This document shows, piece by piece, positions 1 to 11,598 of a stretch of 64,000 nucleotides of DNA. Position numbers and translations under genes: made by a program. Within the stretch, counting starts at the first letter, position 1; each line of letters starts with the position of its first letter. The stretch is taken from positions 62,001 through 126,000 of the forward strand of contig JAMWFC010000070.1 in the NCBI GenBank assembly GCA_027475525.1, in the 5' to 3' direction. The notes beneath the pieces are model-generated. The model was not told the origin of the DNA and searched no databases. It saw only the letters and a program-made list of their open reading frames with translations. Origin of the DNA: Macrolepiota albuminosa. Its lineage: Eukaryota > Basidiomycota > Agaricomycetes > Agaricales > Agaricaceae.

Positions 1-29
1 GCCTCTTTGGGTCTAAGCGACATCTACAG

Positions 30-618
<589 letters not shown>

Positions 619-999
619 GTCGAAGTAGATTATTTATGTCAACACAAGGATTGATCGTGCTCATAATTTGTACAGTGATCGTCAACGCCTATAAAAGTCG
701 CAATATGCTGAATTGAATCGGGACGCTTGCAAAACTTTGTAAATAAAATTAGAGACTGTCTTGTATTATACAGCAGGTTTAGTGTTCGCTCAATATCGCA
801 AAATTTCCTGATGCCTAGTCAGGTAAAACAGAATTAGGTGAAATCAGACCATCATGCCCTTAATCGGGCCTGATTACAAATTATCTCAATACTGCAGAAG
901 ATAGATTCCCTTCTGTAATGATTGGCAGTTTTGAATTTATTTCTTTGCAAATAGACAGCATGGGATGAAGATGTAGACACTTCTGGCACTGAAAGATGT
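619..999. other. TPI 3' flank, no gene seen
   Basis: AT-rich sequence after the TPI stop. An AATAAAAT stretch near 743 could serve as a polyadenylation signal. No conserved reading frame or RNA gene is recognised. Confidence 0.5.
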
Positions 1000-1160
1000 T
1001 TTCATTGGAAAAAGTGTTAAAAAAAACATGTTATATCATTTTCCATGTGCCAATTTCAGATAGAAAAAGGCACTTTGCTTTGTTTAAAGGCTTTTCCTTT
1101 CAGAAATTGGCACATGAGAAATGGTATAACATGTTTCTTTTACACTTTTTCCAATGGAAA
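1000..1160. repeat. Long imperfect inverted repeat (foldback/MITE-like)
   Basis: The left arm, from about 1000 to 1060, and the right arm, from about 1098 to 1160, are near-perfect reverse complements. They share blocks such as CATTGGAAAAAGTG, AACATGTTATA and ATGTGCCAATTTC. The middle part (about 1060-1098) also pairs partly (GAAAAAGGC with GGCTTTTCC). The whole would fold into one stem. A foldback or MITE-type element fits. I could not identify a convincing target-site duplication, and no transposase is present. Confidence 0.75.
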
Positions 1161-1180
1161 TACCTTTTAGTACCAGCAGT

Positions 1181-1334
1181 GAGAGGAGTCACTCAAGTTC
1201 CTTTGGCAGTGAGCCTCAGGCAGGCTTGAGTGCAGTAGGGCAGTGTTTGTTTTTAACGAGAGGAGTCACTCAAGTTCCTTTGGCAGTGAGCCTCAGGCAG
1301 GCTTGAGTGCAGTAGGGCAGTGTTTGTTTTTAAC
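1181..1334. repeat. Perfect 77-bp tandem duplication
   Basis: Copy 1 is 1181-1257 and copy 2 is 1258-1334. They are identical and end in TTTTTAAC. The 77-bp period recurs at fifteen other unrelated places in this window, so this is probably an assembly join and not a biological repeat. Confidence 0.9.
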
Positions 1335-2324
1335 GACTTTCCGTTAGAATGAAACTGTGCTCAATCCCGGATGTGGTGAGACTTAGGATCTATGACCATA
1401 GTGATGGCCCTCATTGATTTTGACTTCTTGTGATAAACAAGGTCCACATGGATGGTTGTCATGGTAGCTTGGCATCTTAAATATCACTTACTATATAGAG
1501 TGGTTGCTGTTCAGAAATGTGTAAGCCTGCTCTTCAAGTCTGAGACTAGCACAGAACCACATTATCTTGTTTAATAAACGTGCACAAAATAGGGAAATCA
1601 GGAAAAAGAAGGGACTCCTAAGTGAGTTGCATACTACTATAAATGTAGTTCCATCTAAATATGCGGCTATAATAATGTGTGCATCAAAGAAGGAATGAAT
1701 AGAAGGCAGCATTCCAAACTAATTGTGGACTATTTGAGCTTTTGATAAAAATCCAAACAGACCAAGTTTGGAGATTCCTCAAGCCATGTGAGCTTCTGGA
1801 GCTTTGAAAGCATGAGAAACAATTGTACAGACAACCAAAATATAAAATCACCAAAAATGAAATAAAACTTCAGACATTACCCAAACAGAAACACTACTTA
1901 AGACTCAAATTTTGATCTTGTAACACCTTTTCACTAGAGTAATCAAATACTGTTTGTCCAGTTTATACATGAGTAATGATGTCCCATATTCTGCTTCCTA
2001 TAAATGCTGTGATTCCAACTATCCTTTCGCCTTTCTCCCACAATGCTGCAACATGCTGCAAATGCTGATGAACACTTGGGAAACAGACTTCTCATATTAG
2101 CACAGGAAGAACCACTTGAGGCCTGCTGATGCCCACCTTGCTGCTGTAAAACACAGCCATGATCAATCAGTTCTGTCAGAATCCTGTTTCATGTATACCG
2201 GAGTGCTCACAATGTTTTTCTTCCTAAAGGCAAGGTGGACGTGTCGGCTTGACCCAGCTTTGCAAAGACTTCAAGTTACTCAAGTACAAACTCTCCGATC
2301 TCCACAAGACCAGCGGGATGAGCC
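1335..2324. other. Intergenic, nothing recognised
   Basis: AT-rich sequence between TPI and the HECT ligase gene. Only short, non-conserved reading frames occur. The 3' UTR of the minus-strand HECT gene probably lies at the right end. Confidence 0.5.
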
Positions 2325-4518
2325 TTATGTCACCAAAAACCATGGTAAAAGGACATACTCAACAGCCATTGTGAGCTTTTGCTCTAAGCTTGCATAATCC
2401 CTGTATGGAGGTAAATCAATTGTATTGGTGGTATGACTCTTTGGAAGTTGTGATGGGTCACCCAGTTTTCTAATGGTGAAATGATGTGGTCCAACATCGC
2501 CTGGCAGATCCCTGAATCCATTGACTGGGATACGAGACGTGCCGGTCACAAACTGGAGGAGGCGGGATTTACGCTCGGGCGGCCAGCTCCGCACACATTT
2601 CCAGAACCATTGAATGACTTGGTAATTTTCCTCATAGCCACGATAGCTGGTGAATTGGGCCCAATCATCGCTGTCAAATATCACGAATAATGGAGTGAAC
2701 GAACAACGAGTGGTTGCAACCACTTACACATCAATCTCTGACACACCACCGATGAGTAATTTTAGTTCGAGTTCGTCAAAGACTTTGAAGAGGTCCAGAG
2801 GAATAAACTCGGTGAAACCTGACATGAATGCCTCAAACTGATCTTTAACGCGTTTGAAGATATGATAGTCAACGATGAGGTCAACATATTCCTTCTTGTT
2901 TTCCTCAGTTACCGGGATATCGGCACCTCCGGCCTTAAGCTCAATGGTAACCATCTCACCGAAACGCTCCTCTACGGTGGTGAAAGTTTCGTTGATGACG
3001 CCGGTTATATCATTTTCACTGTTGGGGAAGTTAAAAACAAATGAGAGGATTGCATAGATAAGAAATGCAAACATACAGCATCCAGGTCATACTCCGATGT
3101 AACTCAGCATCAACGCTCTCCAAGTCGGCCAGCGTAAGTTTCTTTCTCAAAATCATCTTGTAAAAGCCAACGTTAAAATCGGCAGCCACGAATCGGCGAT
3201 TGAAAACGCTCAAACCCAAAGAACGACCGATGAATTTGAAATAATTAAGATGTTCCGGATTCACGCCTGATGCGGAATTTATCTGTAGGGTATAGTTGTC
3301 GTGGGCAGAGTATTCAAAGAGGCAATAGAAGGGATTAAACATTTCGTGCGAGAGCAGGAAGAAAAACTCTCTGGGGTTCAACGTCAGAGTCATCATCGAA
3401 AAGAAACAAACAACGAATCGGCAAACCGTACCGTGACAAACGACTATAGTCCAAGCCATCTTCGCCATCGAACTTGATCGTCAGTCGTTTTTTCAGGTCA
3501 TTCGGCGTTTGCCTCATAATTTCCGCGTAACTATCTTCAAAAATGTGGTTCCTTCTGATTTTGATCTGGCAGTTCCCGGGCTGCGCGCGCATAACGGGTT
3601 GACTCCTGAAGTAGATGAGCTTCCTCCTGAAGTCGCGCTTCCATTGTGGTAACTGAACATCAAAAGTGGACGGTAATCTGGGGTCGTCCCAAGTCGTAGT
3701 CCTTGTATTGTGATCCACAAAATAAACTCGCGCTGTCGACGTTAGGCGCATTTCCCATCCAGAAGGTAAAGGTCCAAGCTGAGAGATTTGTCTCCGGGGG
3801 TCAACCCAAGTTGTTGTACGTGTGTTGTAATCAAGATAATAAGGACGGCCTTCCGGTGTGTAACGTTCCTCCCATCCGTTGGGAAGGGTACCGCTTCCAG
3901 CCGTTGTATTCCCAGTAGAGATCGTTGTGGTTGCTGTAGCTGGTTGTGATGTTGATGTAGACGTTGAAGATGACTGAGGATCGGGATTACTGGCCACAAG
4001 GAGGTCATCCGCTGGGATGCGACGGGAGTGTTGATCACTGGAGGCATTAGTTTCATTGTCCTGGGCATTGTTGTTCAAGGCGACATCTGAACAAGGACGG
4101 TTCCAGGTTGTGCTGCGCGTATTGTTGTCCACATAATACGTTCTGTCGAGAGAATCGAAACGAAGCTCCCAACCTGGAGGCAATGGTCCATATTGGTCGA
4201 CACTGGGGTTCAAATTGCGCATCTGAGAAGTTTGCGCAGCAGATCCGGAAGAGGCGGTGCCACTAGTTGAATTGGACATCGTGGCAGTGGCAGAGGAAGA
4301 GGCGGGAGTTTGAGAAGTCGAGGAACCTAAGCTCGTTGGGCGGGATGGAGAGGATGTTTGCTCTGTTTCTGTCGTGGCAGTTGGAGACACATTCGAAGAA
4401 AGCATGAGCGGACTCATGCTCTCAGTTGCTGTGGCATGGGAACTTGAGCCAGGGAAGGGGGCGGTGTTTGAAGCAAAATTAGAGGTATTGGCTGCAGGTG
4501 ATTGATTGAGTCCCCAGT
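2325..4518 (-). CDS. Rsp5/NEDD4-type HECT ubiquitin ligase lacking the catalytic cysteine
   Basis: Exons on the minus strand: 4518-3432, 3370-3077, 3018-2728 and 2670-2325. Introns 3431-3371, 3076-3019 and 2727-2671 are GT-AG and restore family sequence at each joint (LSREFFF, WMLENDITG, EIDVDDW). Order: Ser/Thr/Ala-rich linker, three WW domains ([27 protein letters not shown], each ending with W..P), then a full-length HECT domain starting at [13 protein letters not shown] domains bind PPxY adaptors, and the HECT C-lobe normally forms a thioester with ubiquitin. Here the expected HTCFNR active-site motif reads HTTNTI (about 2425-2440), so the thioester cysteine is absent and one residue is lost. 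The N-terminal C2 domain is not found; only about 310 bp separate this end from rad1. Around 4524-4527 one extra A appears to break the frame between an upstream open stretch (NPGSSQVNDL) and DWGLNQ. The C-terminal tail after KLTMAVE is not the usual one and may continue past another intron. A ligase-dead paralogue or a young pseudogene are both possible. Confidence 0.85.
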
Positions 4519-4831
4519 CTGTACTTAAATGCAGTTGTTAGATCATTAACCTGCGACGATCCAGGATTGGGTATCGGCGAAACATGTTGAGCAAGGGCCT
4601 GTTGCGAGAGGAACGGAGTGACCTAGACTTCAAAACAAAAGTAGACTACGAGATATTAGTAAGTACGTCGATTAGACAGTATTGGGATCAACGTTCCGTG
4701 AACAGGAAGCACTTCTGTCTGGGAGATAAGAGTGCATCTCCGATAGCCGAAATCTGTCACGTCGTGTGTGGGAAGACAGGAAAGGGAATATTAACGACGA
4801 TCTGCCAACGACATTAAGACACTAGTGCACC
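4519..4831. promoter_or_regulatory. Divergent intergenic region between HECT gene and rad1
   Basis: Short head-to-head spacer that must hold the promoters of both genes if both are expressed. The minus strand of 4530-4620 stays open and may be a further HECT-gene exon (residues PFLSQQALAQHVSP). No TATA box or other defined site is recognised. Confidence 0.4.
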
Positions 4832-6347
4832 ATGTCACAAGTCTCAAAACAGGTATCAAATACACCAATTTGTCGACATATGTCTGATGCAGCGAAAATC
4901 GACTGACTACTACGATCAAGATCCTGAAAGCTTCCGTGCACGATGTTCGGTACTTTGCAGCATTGCTACGTGCAGTCAATTTCGCCAATGTAAGCTTAGA
5001 GGCTCGCTTGAAGACAAATTGAGCTTAATTCACAAGCGCGCAACCTTTACAGTGACCGCAAGGGGTCTTACAATCACTGTAGAAGAGGCTCGTACTCTCC
5101 TCGGTGAGTTTTTCATGATCTTGGAGGGACCTGAGACCATTAATTCAGCTGTCTAGGCACCGCATTCATATTTTCTGATATCTTTGACGAATACACATAC
5201 CGTTCAGATGCGGTCCAATCGTCACAAGAGTCTGACGCCGCCGAGGACAATGTTGGATTTGAAATCCCACTCAGCACTCTGATCGAATGTCTGAACATAT
5301 TTGGTACTGCTGGTGCTCCCTCTAATGCAGGTGCAAAATACAAAAAGTGGAAAAAAACTGGAAATGACTCTGAACACGACGGCGATGGTGATCGGGGAGG
5401 GCGAGGAAGAATTGGGGCTCGAGGTCTTGACGCTTATTTCTCTGGTTCTGATCGCAAGACAGGGATGCGATTGACCTATGCCGGCCCGGGAGATCCTCTC
5501 ACCTTAATACTGTGAGCCTCTTCCATATGACTGATATATTGTTTTCTGAGTAAGATGAAGCGCAGAAGACGCGACAGGACCAACGACTACGTGTGAGATA
5601 GCCACATTCGAGTTTGAGCCTCACCTTGAGCTTCCTTTCGATACTAATCGCACGTGAGTCTGACTCACTGAAGTTAGGAATGCTAGCTCATATCATTTAG
5701 TGTCTTGAAAGTGATCTTGAAGGTATGATGTAGACTCTATAGGCACCCATACCAAAGCTAACATCAACCAGTCATCATGGCTTCGCGATGCGCTTTCAGA
5801 ACTTGATCCTTCATTTGACAAACTAACCTTCATTGGAAGTCCACCTCCAGAGATAGAAACTTCAACCTCACGCGAAAGACAAAAGCTACGCGTCATCGAA
5901 AAACCGATGCTCCGTATTCAAGCAGCAGGAACGTTTGGTAGTACTGAAGTGTGATAACTCTCTTCTGTTGTGCTACAGTCCTGAGCTCGACACCCCAGAT
6001 GGACTACCCAAACGACAGAGAAGTGCTAGAAACCTTCGAATGCAAAGAAAATGTTCGTGTTAGGTACGCGAAAATGACGCCGCTTTGTTTTGGTTTTGTC
6101 TAATATTTCCGGAACATCAGCTATAGATTTGCGCATATAACAAAGACACTCCGGGCATTGCAAAGCTCCACCAAAACTTCATTGCGTATCGACGAGGATG
6201 GATTGCTGAGCCTCCAGTTTTTGATGCCGTCGCCAAGAAGTGGTGGTTCAGATGCGTTTATTGAATTCCGAGTGAGTTTTGTTTCCCATTGTTTCTGTCT
6301 CTTGCTCACTTTGGACAAAGTGTCTGGCACTGGACGATGAGATTTGA
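4832..6347 (+). CDS. rad1: DNA damage checkpoint protein Rad1 (9-1-1 clamp subunit), ten exons
   Basis: Rad1, with Rad9 and Hus1, forms the PCNA-like ring loaded at damaged DNA to activate checkpoint kinase signalling in the nucleus. Exons: 4832-4852, 4921-4989, 5037-5103, 5157-5511, 5561-5653, 5701-5722, 5772-5948, 5999-6063, 6121-6271 and 6321-6347. These total 1047 nt, or 348 residues, with consistent phases throughout. Family motifs appear in order: DVRYFAALLRAVNF, TVTARGLTITVEEARTL, FEIPLSTLIECLNIFG, LTYAGPGDPLTLIL, TCEIATFEFEP, SWLRDALSELDP, MDYPNDREVLETFEC, GLLSLQFLMPSP and FIEFRCLALDDEI-stop. An Asp/Gly/Arg-rich insert (about 5370-5430) interrupts the middle. The start ATG at 4832 has a good context (gcaccATGtc) and gives a seven-residue first exon. 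Introns are 47-68 nt. Four of the nine end in AAG (4920, 5036, 5560, 6320), which is unusual. The exon joints are my own reading and need transcript support. No lesion is visible. Confidence 0.9.
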
Positions 6348-7780
6348 CTCACCATGTGCAACAATTGTAACAATGATATGGTTCGTGAATTTACCTGGTA
6401 AACTAGCATGTGTGGCGCATCACTGTTTCTCTACTAATATAAGTGGCAAAAGTATGTCAGTCCAAGTTAATGCATGTCGTCTATCAGAGTGGCCTTTAAG
6501 GGCAAATTTATCGTGTCCAGGAGAGAACTGATGCTAACACTATGGGTAATGTTAGCATGCCCAAAAAGATCCAATTCGAGTCTACAGAATACCATCAAAG
6601 TGACTAACGGCATCCATATCTGCTGCTGGCATATGGCGCACTGAAGCAGCTGCAGCACACAATCAACAAAACACCGAAATCACAAAAAGAAACTAGTCAC
6701 CAGACAAAGAGGTCCGCACGAAGTTCAAACGGAACACCCGTCAAATAGTCCCACTGTCCACCGGGCCACCTGTTCTTACCAGTGAGTATCTTTTCAAGGT
6801 TTCACCTTCAATGGCTTCAGCGTCAGACAATGTCGGACTCCTGGATAAAAAATCTTAGTACCCAGAGACAAACACAAAACGCGCGTCGAAGTAACATGTC
6901 TCCGCCCTCTTCTTCCGACGCCTTGATAGTACCACTTGTCACAAAAGGAAACACAAAATGCATAATGATAGCGTTACTCAACAGCGTCTGATATACTATC
7001 GCCACTGCGTCTCCTAAATGCGGACAGCCTCTGTACAGTCGCCGTCAACAGAGGGCTACGCATAGACAAGCGAGAAATAGATCTCAAGTTCAAGGCTAGG
7101 GATATAGACCAGCGACGTGGATGACGCCATCTTCGAAACATTCCAGATTTGTGGAGACCTCAACCACAGATCTAGAGTGATAAAGCTGGGAATTTAGGCC
7201 TTAGGGTCTGATAACCCAATAACAATAACCCAGTAACAGTAACTAGTTAACCCTCTTCAAACCAGTCAATCTATGCCGAGACCGAAACCCACCGTTCTCC
7301 AGTGAGGCGGTGTTGTGTTCTCGGATGAACGGCTGAAATAATAATATAGTGTGCGCACTTACTTCCATCCAATGCAGGACACGAAGTACATAATAAGTTC
7401 TTTCCAAACATACATAGCAGAGACAACGTAGAGCGACAATCCAAGGTTGGATCAAAACCGATACTTCATTCTGTAATTCGTTAGTACGTATAAAGAAAGA
7501 AAGAAACAGAACATACCATATAAAATTTTTAACGTTTCGAAAGGGCACACACAGGTGCTATCTTCATATGACCAGAAACCCTATCACTACCATCAAACAC
7601 CATCACATCATCAGACTGTTGCGATCCGGGATTGGGATCACCGTGAGCATGGGCCGCGGAGGCGCACAGGCCGGTGAAAGTACAAAGGACTCAGGGCCAC
7701 ACTCGGGCTTGGCCCCTCTTTGTCCTCAGACAATGGACAGAAAACATATTTATATAGTACACTACGATGCAGACACCCTC
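6348..7780. other. Intergenic after rad1, no recognised gene
   Basis: Two weak coding hints only. Around 6476-6690 (+) short open blocks could be spliced (MSSIRVAFKGKF followed by MPKKIQFESTEY). Around 7260-7560 (-) there are two intron-like GT-AG intervals. Neither matches a family I recognise, and no continuous gene model could be built. Confidence 0.4.
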
Positions 7781-7946
7781 AGTCGATTAACCAGAAACTG
7801 AGGATGAGTCGAGATACATACCATACGACCGAGCAACTACTTACCAATACGTACAGACTTACGGATAACCGTGTCGTATAGGTATGGACTTAATGCAGTC
7901 GATTAACCAGAGACTGAGGACTTACGGATAACCGTGTCGTATAGGT
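7781..7946. repeat. Short scrambled direct repeats
   Basis: The block AGTCGATTAACCAGA-ACTGAGGA occurs at about 7781 and about 7898. The block CTTACGGATAACCGTGTCG occurs at about 7858 and 7921 (period 63). The copies differ by small changes. This sits just left of the chromovirus relic and may mark a rearranged junction. Confidence 0.7.
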
Positions 7947-8039
7947 TTGATCTTCTAACACAGACGACCTCTCCAATTTTGACACAGACCAACAGACTAA
8001 AATCTCCACTACAACTTCACTCTGAAAGCAAAGAATATT

Positions 8040-9760
8040 ACGCAAATTGGGGACTGCAATGCCCTCGCTACCTTTCAGAGGTTAATGACCTCTATATTTT
8101 GAGATGTGATAGAACACTTTATGCATGTCTACCTAGATGACATATTCATTTATTCTGATTCCATTGAGGAGCATGAACAGTATCTCAGAGTCATGTTTGA
8201 ATGACTATGCAAGTACAAGCTGTACTTGAAATAGAACAAATTTGAGCTCTATGCTCAAAGTGTAGACTGCCTAGGGCATGTCATCGATGAGCAGGGTATT
8301 CACTCAGATCAAAACAAGCTTGACCACATTCAAGAATGGTGCATGCCATAAAACTACAATAACATCCAATGCTTCATTGGCCTTGTCAATTACATATCAA
8401 GCTTTCTGCCTGATGTTACAGCCTACACAGGGCCATTCATGGCCATGACACAGAATAGGTCATCATTCAGTTGGCAGCCACTTCATCAGCAGTGCTTTGA
8501 GATGGTCAAGTGGATCTGTACAAAGACCCTGGTCATTTGACTGATTGACCTAAGATGAGATGAGCCAATCTGGCTCATATGTGACATGTCAAAGACAGGC
8601 GTTGGGGCCATATATGGCCAAGAAAGCAGCTGGCAGATATGCTGCCCAGCAGGGTTTATGTCAAAGAAGTTTATGACCACCCAGCAAAACTATGCTGTGC
8701 ATGAGCTAGAGACCCTAGCAATACTTGAGGCTCTCCTCAAGTGGGAGGATAAGCTGATGGGATACCCCATCTATATTATCACTGACCACAAGGCACTTGA
8801 GTTCTTTAAAACTCAAGTGAACTTGTCACTGTGTCAGCAGCAGTGGATCAACTATATATCAAGATACCAGTTCAACATCACCTATGTGAAAGGAGAACTC
8901 AACAAAGGTAGCAGACTGCTTGTCTTGCTACTTTGAGAGTGATGTAGGCAGGGAGATGCATGAGCCTCACAAGTATGTGCAGGCAGACTGTTGCATTGAC
9001 CCAAATAGAGAGGACTTACCACTCCATTGGTACTAGGAGCTTAAGGAGCATGTCCTGGATATATGTGTGATGCATGATGATAAATGGAGGCCAAATACTT
9101 GTCTCAGAGAGCAGTGTGAAGAGCAGAACATAGCTGTGAAGCTGCTAAGGGAGAACAAGGCCAGGGAACCAGCCTTGCCTGGGGAACTCAAGTGTCCTGA
9201 CCAACCCTTTACCCTGGCTGAAATGCTAGAAGGTGAATTGCCTTTGTCCTAGCCACCTAGCCTGGGGAAGGATGACTTCCATAAGGAAGTAGTGTGGGAG
9301 TACAAACGTGACTCTCTATTTGTCAAGGTGATCAGCAACCTCAATGACCATCTGCAGTTCAGACAAGGGCCCAACAGTATAATCATGATGGAAAACCATC
9401 AAGGAGTGGCAGTGACCTGCATTCCCCAAGTGCAAACCATTGTGATGTGCATATTTGACCAGGCACATGCTCTGGTGGGGCACTTCAGTGCTGCACAGAC
9501 ATTGGGATACATATGTAGATGGTATTGGTGGCCATGTATGGCCCAGGAGGTCACCAAGTTCTGTGCCTCATATGCAGCATGTCAAAGGGCAAAACTGCCC
9601 CCTAGACTTCCTGCTGGGAAACTGCACCAGCTATCAGTGCCGATGAAGCCTTGGGACTCGATTGGGATGGACTTTATAGGTTCCTTCCCTGAGTCAAGAG
9701 AGTTTGACTACCTCTGAGTGGTGATATGCTGCATGATGAGCACAGTGCACCTTATACTAG
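8040..9760 (+). pseudogene. Degenerate Ty3/gypsy pol: RT, RNase H, integrase N-part
   Basis: Retrotransposon polyprotein relic. RT is recognisable from ATFQRLM through the active site HVYLDDIFIYSD (about 8110-8150) and CLGHVIDEQG. RNase H follows, with ITDHKALEFF near 8780. The integrase zinc-binding region is at about 9470-9600 (GHFSAAQTLGYICRWYWW, then CQRAKLPPRLP), followed by the first catalytic Asp region (SIGMDFIGSFP). Many in-frame stops interrupt it, mostly TGA and TAG replacing expected Arg, Gln or Trp codons. The sequence is almost free of CpG, as expected after long methylation-driven C-to-T decay. The reading continues at 11599 beyond an inserted LTR. The gag and 5' LTR of this element are not identified. 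Confidence 0.85.
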
Positions 9761-11598
9761 TGATGACACCAACTGTGGTTGGGTGTGCTGGACAATTCAC
9801 AGTATAACACCATCTCCAGTGCCTGGCATATATAGTTGTGAGGAGTTCTGACAGAGTCCTGGTGTGCTTGAGCAGATGTGATAAGACAACATGCTAAATG
9901 ATAGCACTTCTAATGCTACCTAGCAAACTGTAAGTGCCATAGTCTAGACAAGGATATTGAAAAGAGAAAGAATAGTGAAACACTGATAGGACCCCATATA
10001 GGATCAGCGCATCAACGGCAGGCTACAGCAACATGGCACTGGCTCGGGATACCTTAGCACATGCTAATTAACCAATTTTGGCGATATTTGATGGCTGTGC
10101 ACAGCAAGAAGCAGATCTGATCAATGATAGTGTTGACAGCAGACAGAATGACAATTGACAGATGGCATCAGTCACTGACAACAGCGCTTAGCAAGAAGAC
10201 TGATGATCTATCAAAAACTGATGGACAGCTTGGCATTTGACCTTGGTGTCTGACATTGCTTAGCACCTCAATTTGGCGCTCGACGTTGCTTAGTATATTG
10301 GACAGACAAAAGATTGATGGATTGATGGTTTAGCATCGTGATCTGCTGCCTGGCATTGCCAAGTGTCTTGAATGGACAGTAGGGATCTGAAACCGTTGGA
10401 GCAAATCTCATTTATGGTTGGCAACATCGAAGTCATCAGCAGTTGCAGACTATCGCTAGCCTACAACATACTGTGTCTTGCAGCTACAGCAGGCATTAAC
10501 AACACTTAGACTTCGCTAAGCTTACCGTGTTCTTGCCACTTACATTGCCATGTTTACTTACTGCTTCTTCTATAGGCACTTTTACCTTAGTGCTTGACAC
10601 TTGCTGACCCCTTTCTGACTTCACATTATTTTCATAGGCACGTTCTCTGGAACCTGCCCAGGACTCCCCCCATCACTTTTAGCATGCCCAATGCAAGTTT
10701 TTGGCATGGTAACACTATTACTACATTTGTTACTGACCAAACTTTGGGTGTCATCAATGCAATATACTCATAGGTGGCACTATAAAGGATGACAACAATA
10801 AAGACAAGGCTAGCACTCAACCAGATGACAAAGTTGGGCCAAGCTAGCACAATTTGAATGCTAAGTGTAACTGGGAGCTCAAAGGGTTATGATTTGTTCT
10901 CATGTCGTGTAAAGTAGCTATTTTTTATACTATGCACTATTGTATTTTTGAAATAAGTCTATTTGCGGCACTACCAATTAGTGCCTCTCCTTGTGGTTAC
11001 ATTTAATGGCAACCTGTCAATGGTGACCAGCATACATAGGTGATGGCAACCAATAGTGTTATAGCCCATTGGCTACAGTGACTCTAAACTGACTTAGAAT
11101 TGTATGAGTCTGCTCACTTTTTAGTGTAATTCTGATTGGCCAGGCCTCTCCAGGGTATAGTCAGAAAATCCTCGACAGATGCCATGAGTTCTAATGTCAG
11201 TGCTAAACATTGTATCAGTTCTTGATAGGTAAAATGTCAGGTTAGAATATATCCTGTTCCATCATTGTTAGTTCTTTAGACTTCTGATTGAGGTGCCTCA
11301 TCAAATAGCAGCACCTAATGCTAACCTCTTTTTGGAACTGATCAGGATTTGGTCAGAGTTATCTCCCTGCCATCATACTAGCACTATGAGTCCTGGACCT
11401 CCTTAATATTTGAAGTCAATAGATAGTGTGTGCTGAAAGACTAATAGTGGTGGTTGAGACTGATAAGTAACATCTGTAGAAGAGCACCAAGGCCAGAGAT
11501 GTCCTGTGTCCAAGAGAATCACTAGAGTCTCCAGTATATCAAGTGTCGGTAGGCTTATAGTGCCCCTTGATATGCTCAGCCTGAGTAGAAGTCTATTA
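9761..11598 (-). repeat. Old solo LTR of the A/B/C family, inserted in the pol relic
   Basis: Starts TGATGACACCAACTGTGG and ends at a decayed CTATTA. It aligns along its length with the LTR at 13201-14270, with nearly every CpG of that copy replaced by TpG or CpA. Flanking target duplication is ctag (9757-9760) versus ctgg (11599-11602). It is interrupted by the LTR at 9984-10756. Confidence 0.85.
9984..10756 (+). repeat. Solo LTR nested inside the solo LTR
   Basis: Begins TGATAGGACCCCATATAGG and ends GGTGTCATCA. It resembles the LTR at 45632-46559 but is shorter and CpG-depleted. The flanks (acac and atgc) are both explained by transitions from the gtgt found at this point in the intact LTR near 13420, so a 4-bp duplication is plausible. 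Confidence 0.8.

Noticed and set aside
1181..1334. Biological minisatellite beside TPI
   Set aside because: Shares the exact 77-bp period with fifteen or so unrelated duplications, so an assembly join is more likely.
4584..4817. Plus-strand open frame upstream of rad1
   Set aside because: No similarity to Rad1 N-termini, ends before the rad1 ATG, and overlaps possible HECT-gene sequence on the other strand.
6476..6700. Possible small spliced gene after rad1
   Set aside because: Two open blocks, but the splice joint that would connect them is ambiguous and no family is recognised.
7243..7548. Minus-strand exons with a GFDPT motif recalling FunK1-type fungal kinases
   Set aside because: Only one short motif, and the phases of the two intron-like intervals do not agree; no catalytic motif is visible.
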